From: Bdellovibrionaceae bacterium UBA2351
Lineage (GTDB): Bacteria; Bdellovibrionota; Bdellovibrionia; Bdellovibrionales; Bdellovibrionaceae
Reading direction: 5' to 3'
Length of the DNA: 8,864 nt
Assembly: GCA_002344565.1 (NCBI GenBank)
Contig: DDTZ01000073.1
Span: 1 to 8,864, forward strand
Part shown: positions 1 through 7,207 of the stretch, in pieces
Position numbering within the stretch: the first letter of the stretch is position 1
Layout of the letters: each line of letters opens with the position of its first letter
Program-made: the position numbers and the translations under genes
The notes under the pieces: generated by a model
Told to the model about the DNA's origin: nothing
The model's database searches: none
The model's input: the letters and a program-made list of their open reading frames with translations, nothing else

Positions 1-826
1 GCATCATTCCCGTTTACGTATTCCTACGGTTCTATTTACGTCTCTTCGTAAAGACGAAGGTAGCGAGGTATTGGACGGTTTAGCGCTGGGTGCGATTGAT
101 TACATTCAAAAGCCGGAATTAGCGGATCTAGCCAATGTGACGCATGAAATTTGTGAAAAAATTAAAACAGCCGCGTGCGCCAATTTGACACAGTTAATGG
201 GCTCCTACGCAAAGAAAATTGATTTACCTAAAGAAATTCTAGGAGATCAAATCTTAGCGATTGGATCGTCAACGGGCGGAACCGAAGCGCTTAAAGCACT
301 ATTTAGTTTATTCCCTACACATGTTCCACCAACTGTGATTGTACAACATATTCCACCCGTATTTTCGAAAGCATTCGCGGAACGAATGAATGACTTATTT
401 CCATTTGAAGTAAAAGAAGCCGAAGACGGTGATGAAATCAAAGTTGACCGTGTACTTATTGCCCCAGGTGGAAAACAAATGCGTGTCAAATCGTCTGGGG
501 GCCGTTGGTTTGTAAAGTTATTTAATGAAGGTCCAGTGAATCGTCATTGTCCATCTGTGGACGTTCTATTTGATTCTGTCGCCCAACAATTCGGTGCTAA
601 GTCGGTAGGTGTAATTTTGACCGGAATGGGTGCCGACGGTGCCAAAGGCATGCTAAATATGAAACAATCAGGTTCTGCGACGATTGCTCAAAGTGAAAAA
701 TCATGTACCGTTTTTGGTATGCCTCGTGTAGCCATTGAGTTAGGCGGTGTAGATAGCGTTTGCGATCTAGAGCAAATTCCTACGCGATTATTTCAAATTA
801 TCCAAAAATACAAAAAACCGGCATAG
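1..826 (+). CDS. cheB: CheB, chemotaxis protein-glutamate methylesterase (5' end cut by the window)
   Basis: Removes methyl groups from glutamates of chemoreceptors (and deamidates glutamines) in the cytoplasm, resetting receptor sensitivity after phosphorylation by CheA. The frame is open from base 2 with no start codon, so about the first quarter (most of the receiver domain with its phospho-Asp) lies outside the window. The first ~40 visible residues are the end of a receiver domain: a FTSLRK strand-loop and the conserved Lys in DYIQKP. After a linker comes the methylesterase domain with the Ser-His-Asp triad, numbered from base 2: Ser90 in GSSTGG, His116 in VQHIPP and Asp212 in TGMGADG. 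The domain is intact to the TAG stop, including the conserved GMPRVAIELGG near the end. The TTG at 71 is an internal Leu codon, not the start. No other chemotaxis gene is visible, so operon membership is unknown. Family assignment is firm. Confidence 0.96.
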   Translation, partial: HHSRLRIPTVLFTSLRKDEGSEVLDGLALGAIDYIQKPELADLANVTHEICEKIKTAACANLTQLMGSYAKKIDLPKEILGDQILAIGSSTGGTEALKALFSLFPTHVPPTVIVQHIPPVFSKAFAERMNDLFPFEVKEAEDGDEIKVDRVLIAPGGKQMRVKSSGGRWFVKLFNEGPVNRHCPSVDVLFDSVAQQFGAKSVGVILTGMGADGAKGMLNMKQSGSATIAQSEKSCTVFGMPRVAIELGGVDSVCDLEQIPTRLFQIIQKYKKPA

Positions 827-842
827 GCTTCTATTTTGCTAC

Positions 843-860
843 CTTCCTGATAGGAGGAAG
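843..860 (+). promoter_or_regulatory. Strong Shine-Dalgarno in a small inverted repeat, setting the start of the Rieske oxidoreductase
   Basis: TAGGAGGAAG at 851-860 is a near-ideal ribosome binding site 4 to 8 bases before the ATG at 865, and it decides that start over the longer open frame from 760. The arms CTTCCT (843-848) and AGGAAG (855-860) could form a 6-bp hairpin with a 6-base loop that covers part of the site. Whether this stem matters in vivo is inference; its stability is modest. Confidence 0.55.
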
Positions 861-864
861 CATT

Positions 865-2406
865 ATGAATACGGTCCACCCTGAAGAAAGTGTGCCTCTA
901 TGGTCGGGCACCACAGAGATGCAAGAGTTTTCACCCTTACGAGATGATGTTTCGGCCGATGTCTGTGTGGTCGGAGGGGGTATTGCTGGCCTCTCGACGG
1001 CCTACCTTTTGATGAAGGAGGGGAAGTCTGTTTGTGTGTTGGAAAGCTTCGAGTTGGGAAGCGGACAAACATCTCGTACGACGGCCCATTTTTCAAACGC
1101 ATTGGATGATAGATATTTTGAAATTGAAAAGATACATGGTCTTCAAGGCGCACGCCTTGCTTCAGAAAGTCACACGGCTGCTATTCAAAAAGTCGCCGAC
1201 ATCGTACGGGCGGAAAATATCGATTGTGATTTTGAATATCTAAATGGCTATCTGTTTCAGGATAGTAAAGACACCGAGGAGACATTAACAAAAGAATTCG
1301 AGGCCTGCCAACGCATCGGCATGAAACAGGTTGTATATGCTAAAGAAAACAGTTTGTGTTTTCCTCGTCAAGCGCAGTTGCACCCGCTGAAGTATTTGCG
1401 CCGACTCGCTGAATGCATCAGTGAGGGTGGGGGACAGATTTATACGCATTCATTTGCAGAGAAATTTCACGGCGGTCCAGATAGTTTTATAAAAACTCGA
1501 GACGGATTTACGGTACGCTGTGGGGCTATCGTAGTGGCGACGAATACTCCAATTAACGATTTATTTGCGATTCATACAAAGCAGTATGCCTATCGGTCCT
1601 ACGTTCTAGCGTTTGAAATTCCTAAGGGTAAAATTGAAAAAGCATTGTATTGGGACTGCGAAGATCCATACCATTATGCTCGATTGGAATCAGAAACCGT
1701 CCTAATTGTCGGCGGTGAGGATCATAAAACTGGGCAGGAATCGCATCCAGAACACTGCTATCAACGCTTAGAAAATTGGGTTCGTCAAAAATACGATTTT
1801 GTTGGGAAGATTCTATATCGTTGGTCTGGACAAGTGATGGAGCCTATGGATGCACTTGGTTTTCTGGGACGAAATCCCGCAGACTATGACAATGTGTATG
1901 TGATTACGGGTGATTCTGGAAATGGAATGACTCACGCGATGATTGGCGCGATGTTGATTACGGATCAGATTATGGGACGTCAAAATGCCTGGGAAAACCT
2001 ATACAGTCCATCGCGAATTTCACTGCGAGCCACCTCTACGTTTCTAAAAGAAAATTTGAATACGGCGGCTCAATATGCTGACTGGGTAACAACTAAATCG
2101 GCTGAGTCACTAGAAAATTTACCACTTGGCGAAGGCTGCGTTTTTCGAGATGGTTTGCAGTTAGTAGCGGCTTACAGAAATGATAACGGTGCTTATCATA
2201 CGGTATCTGCCGTGTGTCCGCATTTAGGTGGTGTCGTATCATGGAATACCGTTGAAAAGTCTTGGGACTGTCCTTGTCATGGCTCTCGATTTGACAGCCA
2301 TGGAAAAGTGATTGAAGGGCCCGCTGTTTCAGACTTGAAACCAGTCGACTATGTAGAGCCGGCCGTTTTAGTAGAACGGGTAAGTCCGGTTCTGTCGCCC
2401 ACCTAG
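865..2406 (+). CDS. FAD-dependent oxidoreductase with C-terminal Rieske 2Fe-2S domain (YhfW-like)
   Basis: A 513-residue two-domain redox protein, probably cytoplasmic since no signal peptide or membrane segment is seen. Residues ~30-385 form a DAO/glycine-oxidase-type FAD domain. It has the dinucleotide-binding GGGIAG (37-42) ending in an acidic Glu60 that would hold the ribose, GQTSRTTAH around 67-75, and a C-terminal FAD loop GDSGNGMTHA from ~349. Residues ~420-505 form a Rieske domain with cluster ligands Cys451 and His453 (CPHLGG) and Cys469 and His472 (CPCH), the usual CxH and CxxH pair 15 residues apart. The position that is Cys in CTHLGC-type high-potential Rieske proteins is Gly456, so the stabilising disulfide appears absent. 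Length and layout match the B. subtilis YhfW family, whose substrate is not established as far as I know. The first domain suggests amine or amino-acid oxidation with electrons passing from FAD to the 2Fe-2S cluster; that is inference. It follows cheB by 38 bases and converges on the kinase gene. Confidence 0.9.
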   Translation: MNTVHPEESVPLWSGTTEMQEFSPLRDDVSADVCVVGGGIAGLSTAYLLMKEGKSVCVLESFELGSGQTSRTTAHFSNALDDRYFEIEKIHGLQGARLASESHTAAIQKVADIVRAENIDCDFEYLNGYLFQDSKDTEETLTKEFEACQRIGMKQVVYAKENSLCFPRQAQLHPLKYLRRLAECISEGGGQIYTHSFAEKFHGGPDSFIKTRDGFTVRCGAIVVATNTPINDLFAIHTKQYAYRSYVLAFEIPKGKIEKALYWDCEDPYHYARLESETVLIVGGEDHKTGQESHPEHCYQRLENWVRQKYDFVGKILYRWSGQVMEPMDALGFLGRNPADYDNVYVITGDSGNGMTHAMIGAMLITDQIMGRQNAWENLYSPSRISLRATSTFLKENLNTAAQYADWVTTKSAESLENLPLGEGCVFRDGLQLVAAYRNDNGAYHTVSAVCPHLGGVVSWNTVEKSWDCPCHGSRFDSHGKVIEGPAVSDLKPVDYVEPAVLVERVSPVLSPT

Positions 2407-2423
2407 TGGACCATCATTAAAAA

Positions 2424-4832
2424 TCATGGAGACTTGTCCAAGTAGGTATCTAGAATTTGACCTAACTTTTCAATAGTGACTGGCTTTGCGATATGACCAT
2501 TCATTCCCGCTGACTCGCAAATTTTATTTTCGCCACTCATCGCATTGGCAGTCAGCGCCAATATCGGAATGTTTGAATACCCGCAGTTTTTATTTTTTCG
2601 AATGGCGCGCGAGGCTTCGTAACCATCCATTTCGGGCATCTGGCAATCCATTAAAATTAAGTCGTACGCAGCTTGATCTAAAGTCTTAAGAACCTCTTTC
2701 CCATTGGCTACAACATCAGCTTGATAACCCAGCTTTTCAAGCATCTTGACTGTAATCAGTTGATTTACGGCATTGTCTTCAGCTACTAAGATTCGGGCCC
2801 GACGAACTCGATCATTTTGGGCAGCAGATAGTTTAGGTTCGGCACCAATGCTTTGTTTTTGAAAACCTTTTTTGAAAACGACATCAAATGAAAAGGTTGA
2901 ACCGACGCCTTCTTCACTGGTTACGGAAATGTGGCCATCCATTTTTTCGACTAAACTTTTACAGATGCTAAGTCCTAACCCCGTACCACCGAAATGTCGA
3001 TGAGTCGAGGTATCGGCCTGTGTGAATGGTCTAAAAAGGCGATCAATCGTGGCTTTAGGAATACCAATTCCAGTATCCTGAATTTCGAATTTTAGATGGG
3101 CAATTCGATCTGTTTCGTAAATAGTTGAAGCACGCAGTAAAACATGACCTCGATTTGTGAACTTAATGGCATTGCCGATAATATTCATCAGGACTTGTTT
3201 GAAGCGACCTGGGTCACCTATGAGTGACTCGGGTAGATTGCTAGATAAATCAATTCTTAAGTCGATCTGTTTTTTATTCGCGGCAAATGCCAATATTTTT
3301 TTCACGTCATCGATTGTGCTTAATAAATCAAAATCGATTGTTTCAAAATGCATTTGTCCTGATTCAATTTTTGAAAAATCAAGAATGTCGTTGATAACAG
3401 TAAGGAGCGTTTCACCCGAACGACGAATAATGTCTACATATTCACGTTGTTCCTTGGATAGAATAGTGTCGTCAAGCAGTCCGGTCATGCCAATAACGCC
3501 GTTGATGGGCGTTCGTATTTCATGGCTCATATTAGATAAAAATTCTGATTTTAAGCGGGAAGCTTCTTGAGCTGCCGCCTCACGAATTTTTAAATCAGCG
3601 CTGGCTTGTTCGGCCATTTTTCGGGCATTGATATCTTCAAGGATAGAAATAAAAAAGTCCGGCTCACCCGTAGGCTTCCACACCAGGGCAACGGTTAAGT
3701 TAACCCATACAGTAGATCCGTCTTTTTTGATGTAGCGTTTTTCCATCGAGTATTGATCAATTTCTTGCGCGAGCATCTTGTTAAGCAGCTCAACATCGCG
3801 TGGTAAGTCGTCCACATGGGTAATGTGTTGAAACGAAATATTTAGAAGTTCATCTTCAGTGTAGCCAACGATTTCACCGATCTTACGATTTACACGCAGC
3901 CATTTTCCCTCTGGGCTAACATGGGCAATGCCGACACCGGCCTGATTAAAGGTAGCTGCTAGTTGACGTTCCAGCTTTTTGGTTTCTGTGATATCCATTT
4001 GAGTAACGATGACGTATTGTTTTCCATCTAGATCAAACAGCGTCCCGTTGTTGGTAACAACCAAGGGTTTGCCATTTTTTGTAAAAAGTTGCATCTCGAT
4101 ATTTTTTGAATTTCCGGTTTGAGCAATGCGTTCCAAAATCAGATTGCGGGCCTTTTCGTCCCGAACGATTCGCAAATCAACAGTCGTTTTGCCGATCGCT
4201 TCTTCGCGGGTGAAGCCAAATAAATTGCACCATGCGGAATTAACATCGACTAGTTTTTTATCAGACCAAGTCATGAGTGATTTCGGCAAAGGGGAGTTTT
4301 CGTACATTGTAAGGAATTTTTTTTCATTGTGGAGAACCTGCTCTTCACCTTGTTTTTGCTCAGTGATATCTTCGTCATATAGGATTAGACCACCGATGGT
4401 ATTGTCGTCCGTGTACCAGGGGCGAATTTCCCAACGAAACCAACGAACCTGGTTTTCGTATACAAATTTTTCAGCCAAATTCCGTTCTGTGGCGCCCTGA
4501 AGGCAACGTAAATGAATGTCTCGACGAGCGATTGATGTTGGAAATAGATCATAGTGATTTAAACCGCGGACCGAGCATTTATCAATTTTGTTGCTCTTAA
4601 ACCATTGATCGCTGCAAAAAAGATAGCACATATCCGTATCAAGCATAGCGACCGAGTAGGGACATTGTTCCACAAACAACCGCAGACGCCGTTCGCTGGC
4701 CTCTAGCTCATCCATGGCTTGCTGCTTTTCTTGGTTGTACTCACGCTCGCGGGAATTGAGTTTTGAAAACACTTTCCAAGCTACAAAGACTGTAAAAGCT
4801 GCGTAAATTAGAACAATCGAAATTAAGTCCAC
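2424..4832 (-). CDS. Membrane-anchored hybrid sensor histidine kinase, three PAS domains plus receiver
   Basis: An 802-residue signalling kinase. In order: one hydrophobic segment (~4-22) with almost nothing before it; a charged coiled coil (~24-50); PAS domains at ~52-160, ~170-285 and ~292-405, each ending in a DITE or EDIN-like PAC end; a short coiled coil (~406-430); HisKA with the phospho-acceptor His437 in SHEIRTP; HATPase_c with the N-box (Asn554 in NAIKFT), G1 DTGIGI (586-591) and G2 GGTGLGL (615-621); and a C-terminal receiver with acidic pair Glu685/Asp686, phospho-acceptor Asp729, Thr761 and Lys783. All catalytic residues are present. There is no HPt domain, so phosphate must go to a separate HPt protein or regulator. 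No extracellular sensor domain and no LOV cysteine motif are seen, so sensing is probably cytosolic through the PAS domains; the ligand cannot be read. The start is GTG at 4832, with an in-frame TAA just upstream and only a weak AGGG as ribosome site, inside a hairpin arm. No partner regulator is adjacent. Confidence 0.93.
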   Translation of the reverse strand: MDLISIVLIYAAFTVFVAWKVFSKLNSREREYNQEKQQAMDELEASERRLRLFVEQCPYSVAMLDTDMCYLFCSDQWFKSNKIDKCSVRGLNHYDLFPTSIARRDIHLRCLQGATERNLAEKFVYENQVRWFRWEIRPWYTDDNTIGGLILYDEDITEQKQGEEQVLHNEKKFLTMYENSPLPKSLMTWSDKKLVDVNSAWCNLFGFTREEAIGKTTVDLRIVRDEKARNLILERIAQTGNSKNIEMQLFTKNGKPLVVTNNGTLFDLDGKQYVIVTQMDITETKKLERQLAATFNQAGVGIAHVSPEGKWLRVNRKIGEIVGYTEDELLNISFQHITHVDDLPRDVELLNKMLAQEIDQYSMEKRYIKKDGSTVWVNLTVALVWKPTGEPDFFISILEDINARKMAEQASADLKIREAAAQEASRLKSEFLSNMSHEIRTPINGVIGMTGLLDDTILSKEQREYVDIIRRSGETLLTVINDILDFSKIESGQMHFETIDFDLLSTIDDVKKILAFAANKKQIDLRIDLSSNLPESLIGDPGRFKQVLMNIIGNAIKFTNRGHVLLRASTIYETDRIAHLKFEIQDTGIGIPKATIDRLFRPFTQADTSTHRHFGGTGLGLSICKSLVEKMDGHISVTSEEGVGSTFSFDVVFKKGFQKQSIGAEPKLSAAQNDRVRRARILVAEDNAVNQLITVKMLEKLGYQADVVANGKEVLKTLDQAAYDLILMDCQMPEMDGYEASRAIRKNKNCGYSNIPILALTANAMSGENKICESAGMNGHIAKPVTIEKLGQILDTYLDKSP

Positions 4833-4840
4833 GGATACAG

Positions 4841-4873
4841 TTTACCCTGATTCCTTCAGTGAATCAGGGTAAA
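4841..4873. repeat. Perfect 13-bp inverted repeat in the leader of the hybrid kinase gene
   Basis: TTTACCCTGATTC (4841-4853) and GAATCAGGGTAAA (4861-4873) are exact reverse complements around a 7-base loop. On the - strand the 3' arm ends 8 bases before the GTG start of the kinase and contains AGGG, the only Shine-Dalgarno-like sequence nearby. No T-run follows on either strand, so it does not look like a standard intrinsic terminator. It may be a translational hairpin, an operator dyad or a processing site. Confidence 0.85.
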
Positions 4874-4884
4874 ACCGATCCAGA

Positions 4885-4912
4885 TTTCTTGAGGTCGTGC
4901 CGAATCAAGAAA
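4885..4912. repeat. 8-bp inverted repeat between the operon end and the kinase gene
   Basis: TTTCTTGA (4885-4892) and TCAAGAAA (4905-4912) are exact reverse complements separated by 12 bases. The repeat lies 11 bases from the 13-bp inverted repeat at 4841-4873, so the two would form tandem hairpins in a - strand leader transcript. Alternatively it is a protein-binding dyad. No T-run follows, so I do not call it a terminator. Confidence 0.55.
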
Positions 4913-4969
4913 CCGAGAGAGCTATGTCAGAGAACGATTATGGCTGGGATAATTCCATTATTGATACGG

Positions 4970-4990
4970 AAAAAGGAGCTTTAGTGCCCC
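4970..4990 (-). terminator. Probable intrinsic terminator of the sulfur operon
   Basis: Read on the - strand, GGGGC (4990-4986) can pair with GCTCC (4979-4975) through one G-U pair, with a 6-base loop, followed directly by TTTTT (4974-4970). It starts 8 bases after the stop codon of the thioredoxin gene, the expected place for a terminator. The stem is short, so efficiency may be partial. If it works, the hybrid kinase gene downstream has its own promoter. Confidence 0.45.
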
Positions 4991-4998
4991 CGCCGCCA

Positions 4999-5517
4999 CT
5001 ATTTCAAAAAGGATCGGATGCGAAATTCCAGGCTTGGGCTAATTCCTGCGGTTATCCAGTTTACCTTTTGATCGGCGCCGATAAACAGAATTGTGGGAGT
5101 TCCAGAAACCTGGTACACGTGTGCGGCTTGTCCGCTGATATCGATTGCGACTTTAAAAAGATATTTCTGTTCGTCTACAAATGACGAAACCACGTTAGGA
5201 TCTTCTCCTATCGAGATGGCAAGAACAGATTCAGGTGTGATTTGGCCACTTAAAATCATCGCATTGATGCGACCGAGCTCAACTTTGCATGGACCGCACC
5301 AGGTGGCCCAGAAAACCAAAATGTGTTTCTTAGGTAGCGGTATGGAAATTACCTGTTTATTTAAATCAAGCGTAGTTGCATTTTTGGCAATGGTGCCCTC
5401 GGCCCGATACATCTGAACGATCGAGGGAATTTTTTTAACGGCTACAATTATCAAGATAGCCGTCAAAATGATATTCAATCCATGCTGCTTTAAAAACGAA
5501 AAATTCAAATTCGACAT
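4999..5517 (-). CDS. TlpA-like membrane-anchored thioredoxin-fold protein
   Basis: A 172-residue protein with a short N-terminal stretch, one hydrophobic segment (~13-29) and a thioredoxin-like domain (~50-172). The active site is WCGPC (Cys74, Cys77), and the cis-proline is Pro141 in GTPT. The membrane segment has no obvious cleavage site, so the protein probably stays anchored with the redox domain outside the cytoplasmic membrane. TlpA/ResA-type proteins reduce disulfides on partner proteins. The ATG at 5517 is one base from the stop of the TauE gene, so the two are cotranscribed. In this operon the likely partners are the cysteine-bearing sulfur transporters or a sulfur compound itself; this is inference. 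It lacks a DsbD-like reductase neighbour in the window. Last gene of the operon, followed by a probable terminator. Confidence 0.9.
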   Translation of the reverse strand: MSNLNFSFLKQHGLNIILTAILIIVAVKKIPSIVQMYRAEGTIAKNATTLDLNKQVISIPLPKKHILVFWATWCGPCKVELGRINAMILSGQITPESVLAISIGEDPNVVSSFVDEQKYLFKVAIDISGQAAHVYQVSGTPTILFIGADQKVNWITAGISPSLEFRIRSFLK

Positions 5518-5518
5518 G

Positions 5519-6322
5519 TTACAATTTCATAATTTGATCATAGAGGATAAATGTTCCCATAATGAGGACGAAATATCCAAAGCCTTTTTTAAGTGTCTTT
5601 TCTGAAACTTTCTTTGATAGCGACATACCAATAAATAATCCAAAAATGGCTATTCCCGATACCGTCAGAAGAAGCTTCCAATCAATATAAGATTGATGTT
5701 GTATATCGCCAATAAATCCCAACAAAGATTTAGCAGCGATAATGAATAACGAAGTTCCGACCGCAATCTTCATAGGCATTCCAACCAGTAACACCAAAGC
5801 TGGGATAATTAGAAATCCACCGCCAGCGCCAACAAATCCCGTGATTCCTCCGACCACAAGTCCTTCTGATGAAATCAAAAGAAGTCGATTCACCGAAGAC
5901 AACTCTTTAGGCGGCTGAACGGACGCTTTTTTTGTTTTAATCATTGATATCGAAGCGACGACCATAAGAACGGCAAAAACCATCATAATCAAAAGTGGTT
6001 TTGAAATCGGGTGGGTTCCTAGCGAGAAAACAGGATCGGGCAGTTGTGGCACCACATAGGCGCGAGTTAAATAGACGCCTATGAAACTAGGTACCGCAAA
6101 AATTAATCCCGTCTTTAAATCCACTTCGCCTTTCTTTAGATAGAAACTTCCGCCAACAAGGGCGGTAAGACCTACTATGAAAAGCGAGTAAGCGGTCGCT
6201 AAAATGGGATTGATTGCAAAAAGATAAACAAGAATCGGTACGGTCAGAATTGATCCGCCGCCACCGATCATACCCAGTGACAGCCCCATAGCAATAGACG
6301 CTAGATAACCATAGATTTCCAT
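5519..6322 (-). CDS. TauE/SafE-family sulfite/organosulfonate permease
   Basis: A 267-residue polytopic membrane protein with about seven or eight hydrophobic segments. It shows the internal duplication typical of the family: GMIGGGGSILTVPILV (17-32) in the first half and GFVGAGGGFLIIPALV (162-177) in the second. A polar, basic cytoplasmic-looking loop (~129-145) separates the halves. Family members are linked to export of sulfite or sulfoacetate, or uptake of related anions. The best guess here is export of sulfite made by the dioxygenase encoded upstream; a TauE with a dioxygenase-rhodanese fusion also occurs in the staphylococcal cst operon. The ATG at 6322 lies 7 bases after the preceding stop, with GAGG (6331-6328) as ribosome site overlapping that stop, which suggests coupled translation. 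Direction of transport and substrate cannot be read from sequence. Confidence 0.92.
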   Translation of the reverse strand: MEIYGYLASIAMGLSLGMIGGGGSILTVPILVYLFAINPILATAYSLFIVGLTALVGGSFYLKKGEVDLKTGLIFAVPSFIGVYLTRAYVVPQLPDPVFSLGTHPISKPLLIMMVFAVLMVVASISMIKTKKASVQPPKELSSVNRLLLISSEGLVVGGITGFVGAGGGFLIIPALVLLVGMPMKIAVGTSLFIIAAKSLLGFIGDIQHQSYIDWKLLLTVSGIAIFGLFIGMSLSKKVSEKTLKKGFGYFVLIMGTFILYDQIMKL

Positions 6323-6329
6323 ATTTGCC

Positions 6330-6758
6330 TCATTTCTTTATGTTCAATTTTTTATCTACCAGGCGAAACAAAAACATTCCAGCAAGCATACTTAAAACAA
6401 ATATAAACGGTTTGCTCTCAAAGCTGGCTAGAGATGTCACCGCTGGTCCAGGGCAAAAGCCCCCAAGTCCCCAACCAATTCCAAAAAGCAAAGATCCTGT
6501 TACAAGTGCAGGGGTGATTTCTTTTTTTGTGGGCACATGCCATTCAGTGGACAGAAGTGGTGATTTGCGTTTTCTAATCAACTTGTAAGTCACAAAGTGA
6601 ACGATGATACCACCAACCATTACAAAAATTAAGGATGGGTCCCAGTTTCCGAAAACATCAAGGAAGCCGACAACCTTTTGAGGTTGTGTCATACCCGAAA
6701 TTCCCAGGCCAATTGCAAAAACAAATCCTACAACAAGAGCCGCTAGTCCATTTTTCAT
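6330..6758 (-). CDS. YeeE/YedE-family half transporter, DUF6691 type
   Basis: A 142-residue membrane protein with about four hydrophobic segments. Two conserved marks are visible: a GISGMTQPQKVVGFLD signature (19-34) and GWGLGGFCPGPA (96-107), whose Cys102 is the only cysteine. In this superfamily (Sulf_transp, E. coli YeeE) conserved cysteines line the path and relay thiosulfate. Here the transporter is split into two ~140-residue halves; this is the C-terminal-type half. The frame stays open upstream to 6884, but the ATG at 6758 is chosen because it overlaps the TGA of the partner gene as ATGA and begins directly before the first membrane segment; the longer version would add a basic, Cys- and Arg-rich non-membrane stretch that is only the other gene read out of frame. 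Obligate partner of the preceding gene. Substrate (thiosulfate, persulfide or similar) is inferred from family and context. Confidence 0.9.
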   Translation of the reverse strand: MKNGLAALVVGFVFAIGLGISGMTQPQKVVGFLDVFGNWDPSLIFVMVGGIIVHFVTYKLIRKRKSPLLSTEWHVPTKKEITPALVTGSLLFGIGWGLGGFCPGPAVTSLASFESKPFIFVLSMLAGMFLFRLVDKKLNIKK

Positions 6759-7180
6759 AAAAATACCCCCAGTTTTCTGAATGCAGCAACGGCAACGACG
6801 CCGGCTAAGATAAATACAACTGTGGCCACGATTGAGCGAGGAGACAGTCGGCTGATACCGCAGACGCCATGTCCGCTGGTGCAACCACTACCTAATATCG
6901 TTCCAAAGCCAACAAGCAAACCAGCGGCAACTGTTGTCCAGGTTTCCGTCGGTAAAGTTCCAGAAAATACATTTGGATTTAGTGCCCTTAAAGTGAGGCC
7001 ACCCAGAAAAAGACCCACGATAAAAAGCACTCGCCAACCGGTATCACCTTTGACCGGTGACAGGGCCCCATTAATAATTCCACTGATTCCAGTCACGCGG
7101 CCGTTCCACAAGAGCATCAAGGATACTGATATTCCTATGATGACTCCTCCTAACAGAGCATTGATCCAATCTTGATTCAT
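6755..7180 (-). CDS. YeeE/YedE-family half transporter (Sulf_transp)
   Basis: A 141-residue integral membrane protein with about four hydrophobic segments. The family motif GSGCTSGHGVCGISRLSPRS (97-116) carries Cys100 and Cys107, of the kind used to coordinate the sulfur substrate in YeeE thiosulfate transporters; NGRVTGISGI (26-35) is a second conserved stretch. It is about half the length of E. coli YeeE and pairs with the next gene, with which it shares a 4-base ATGA overlap, a sign of coupled translation and fixed stoichiometry. The ATG at 7180 follows GAGGA (7188-7184). It sits 27 bases after the dioxygenase fusion, so import of a sulfur compound and its cytoplasmic oxidation are encoded back to back. 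Similar two-gene pairs have been called PmpA/PmpB in other bacteria; I do not assign a symbol. Confidence 0.92.
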   Translation of the reverse strand: MNQDWINALLGGVIIGISVSLMLLWNGRVTGISGIINGALSPVKGDTGWRVLFIVGLFLGGLTLRALNPNVFSGTLPTETWTTVAAGLLVGFGTILGSGCTSGHGVCGISRLSPRSIVATVVFILAGVVAVAAFRKLGVFL

Positions 7181-7207
7181 AAATCCTCACTTTGTTTAAA
7201 ATTGAAC

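Noticed and set aside
247..489. - strand open frame inside cheB (similarly 863-1153 against the oxidoreductase)
   Set aside because: Antisense to catalytic-domain sequence, with no sign of an independent gene.
760..864. N-terminal extension of the Rieske oxidoreductase back to base 760
   Set aside because: It overlaps the end of cheB out of frame, has no ribosome site, and a strong Shine-Dalgarno precedes the ATG at 865 right before the conserved domain.
2411..2429. Imperfect hairpin CCAT...ATGG between the convergent oxidoreductase and kinase genes as a bidirectional terminator
   Set aside because: The stem is short and AT-rich with a C-C mismatch, overlaps the kinase stop codon and lacks a T-run.
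3157..3570. + strand open frame inside the kinase gene (similarly at 4126-4500)
   Set aside because: Lies wholly antisense to well-conserved kinase and PAS sequence, shows no recognisable protein and no ribosome site.
6759..6884. N-terminal extension of the second YeeE-half gene to 6884
   Set aside because: The extra residues are the preceding gene read in another frame; the ATG at 6758 has the coupled ATGA overlap and starts at the first membrane segment.
6822..7175. + strand open frame across the first YeeE-half gene (similarly 6325-6588 and 5093-5416)
   Set aside because: Antisense shadows of membrane-protein or thioredoxin genes with intact family motifs.
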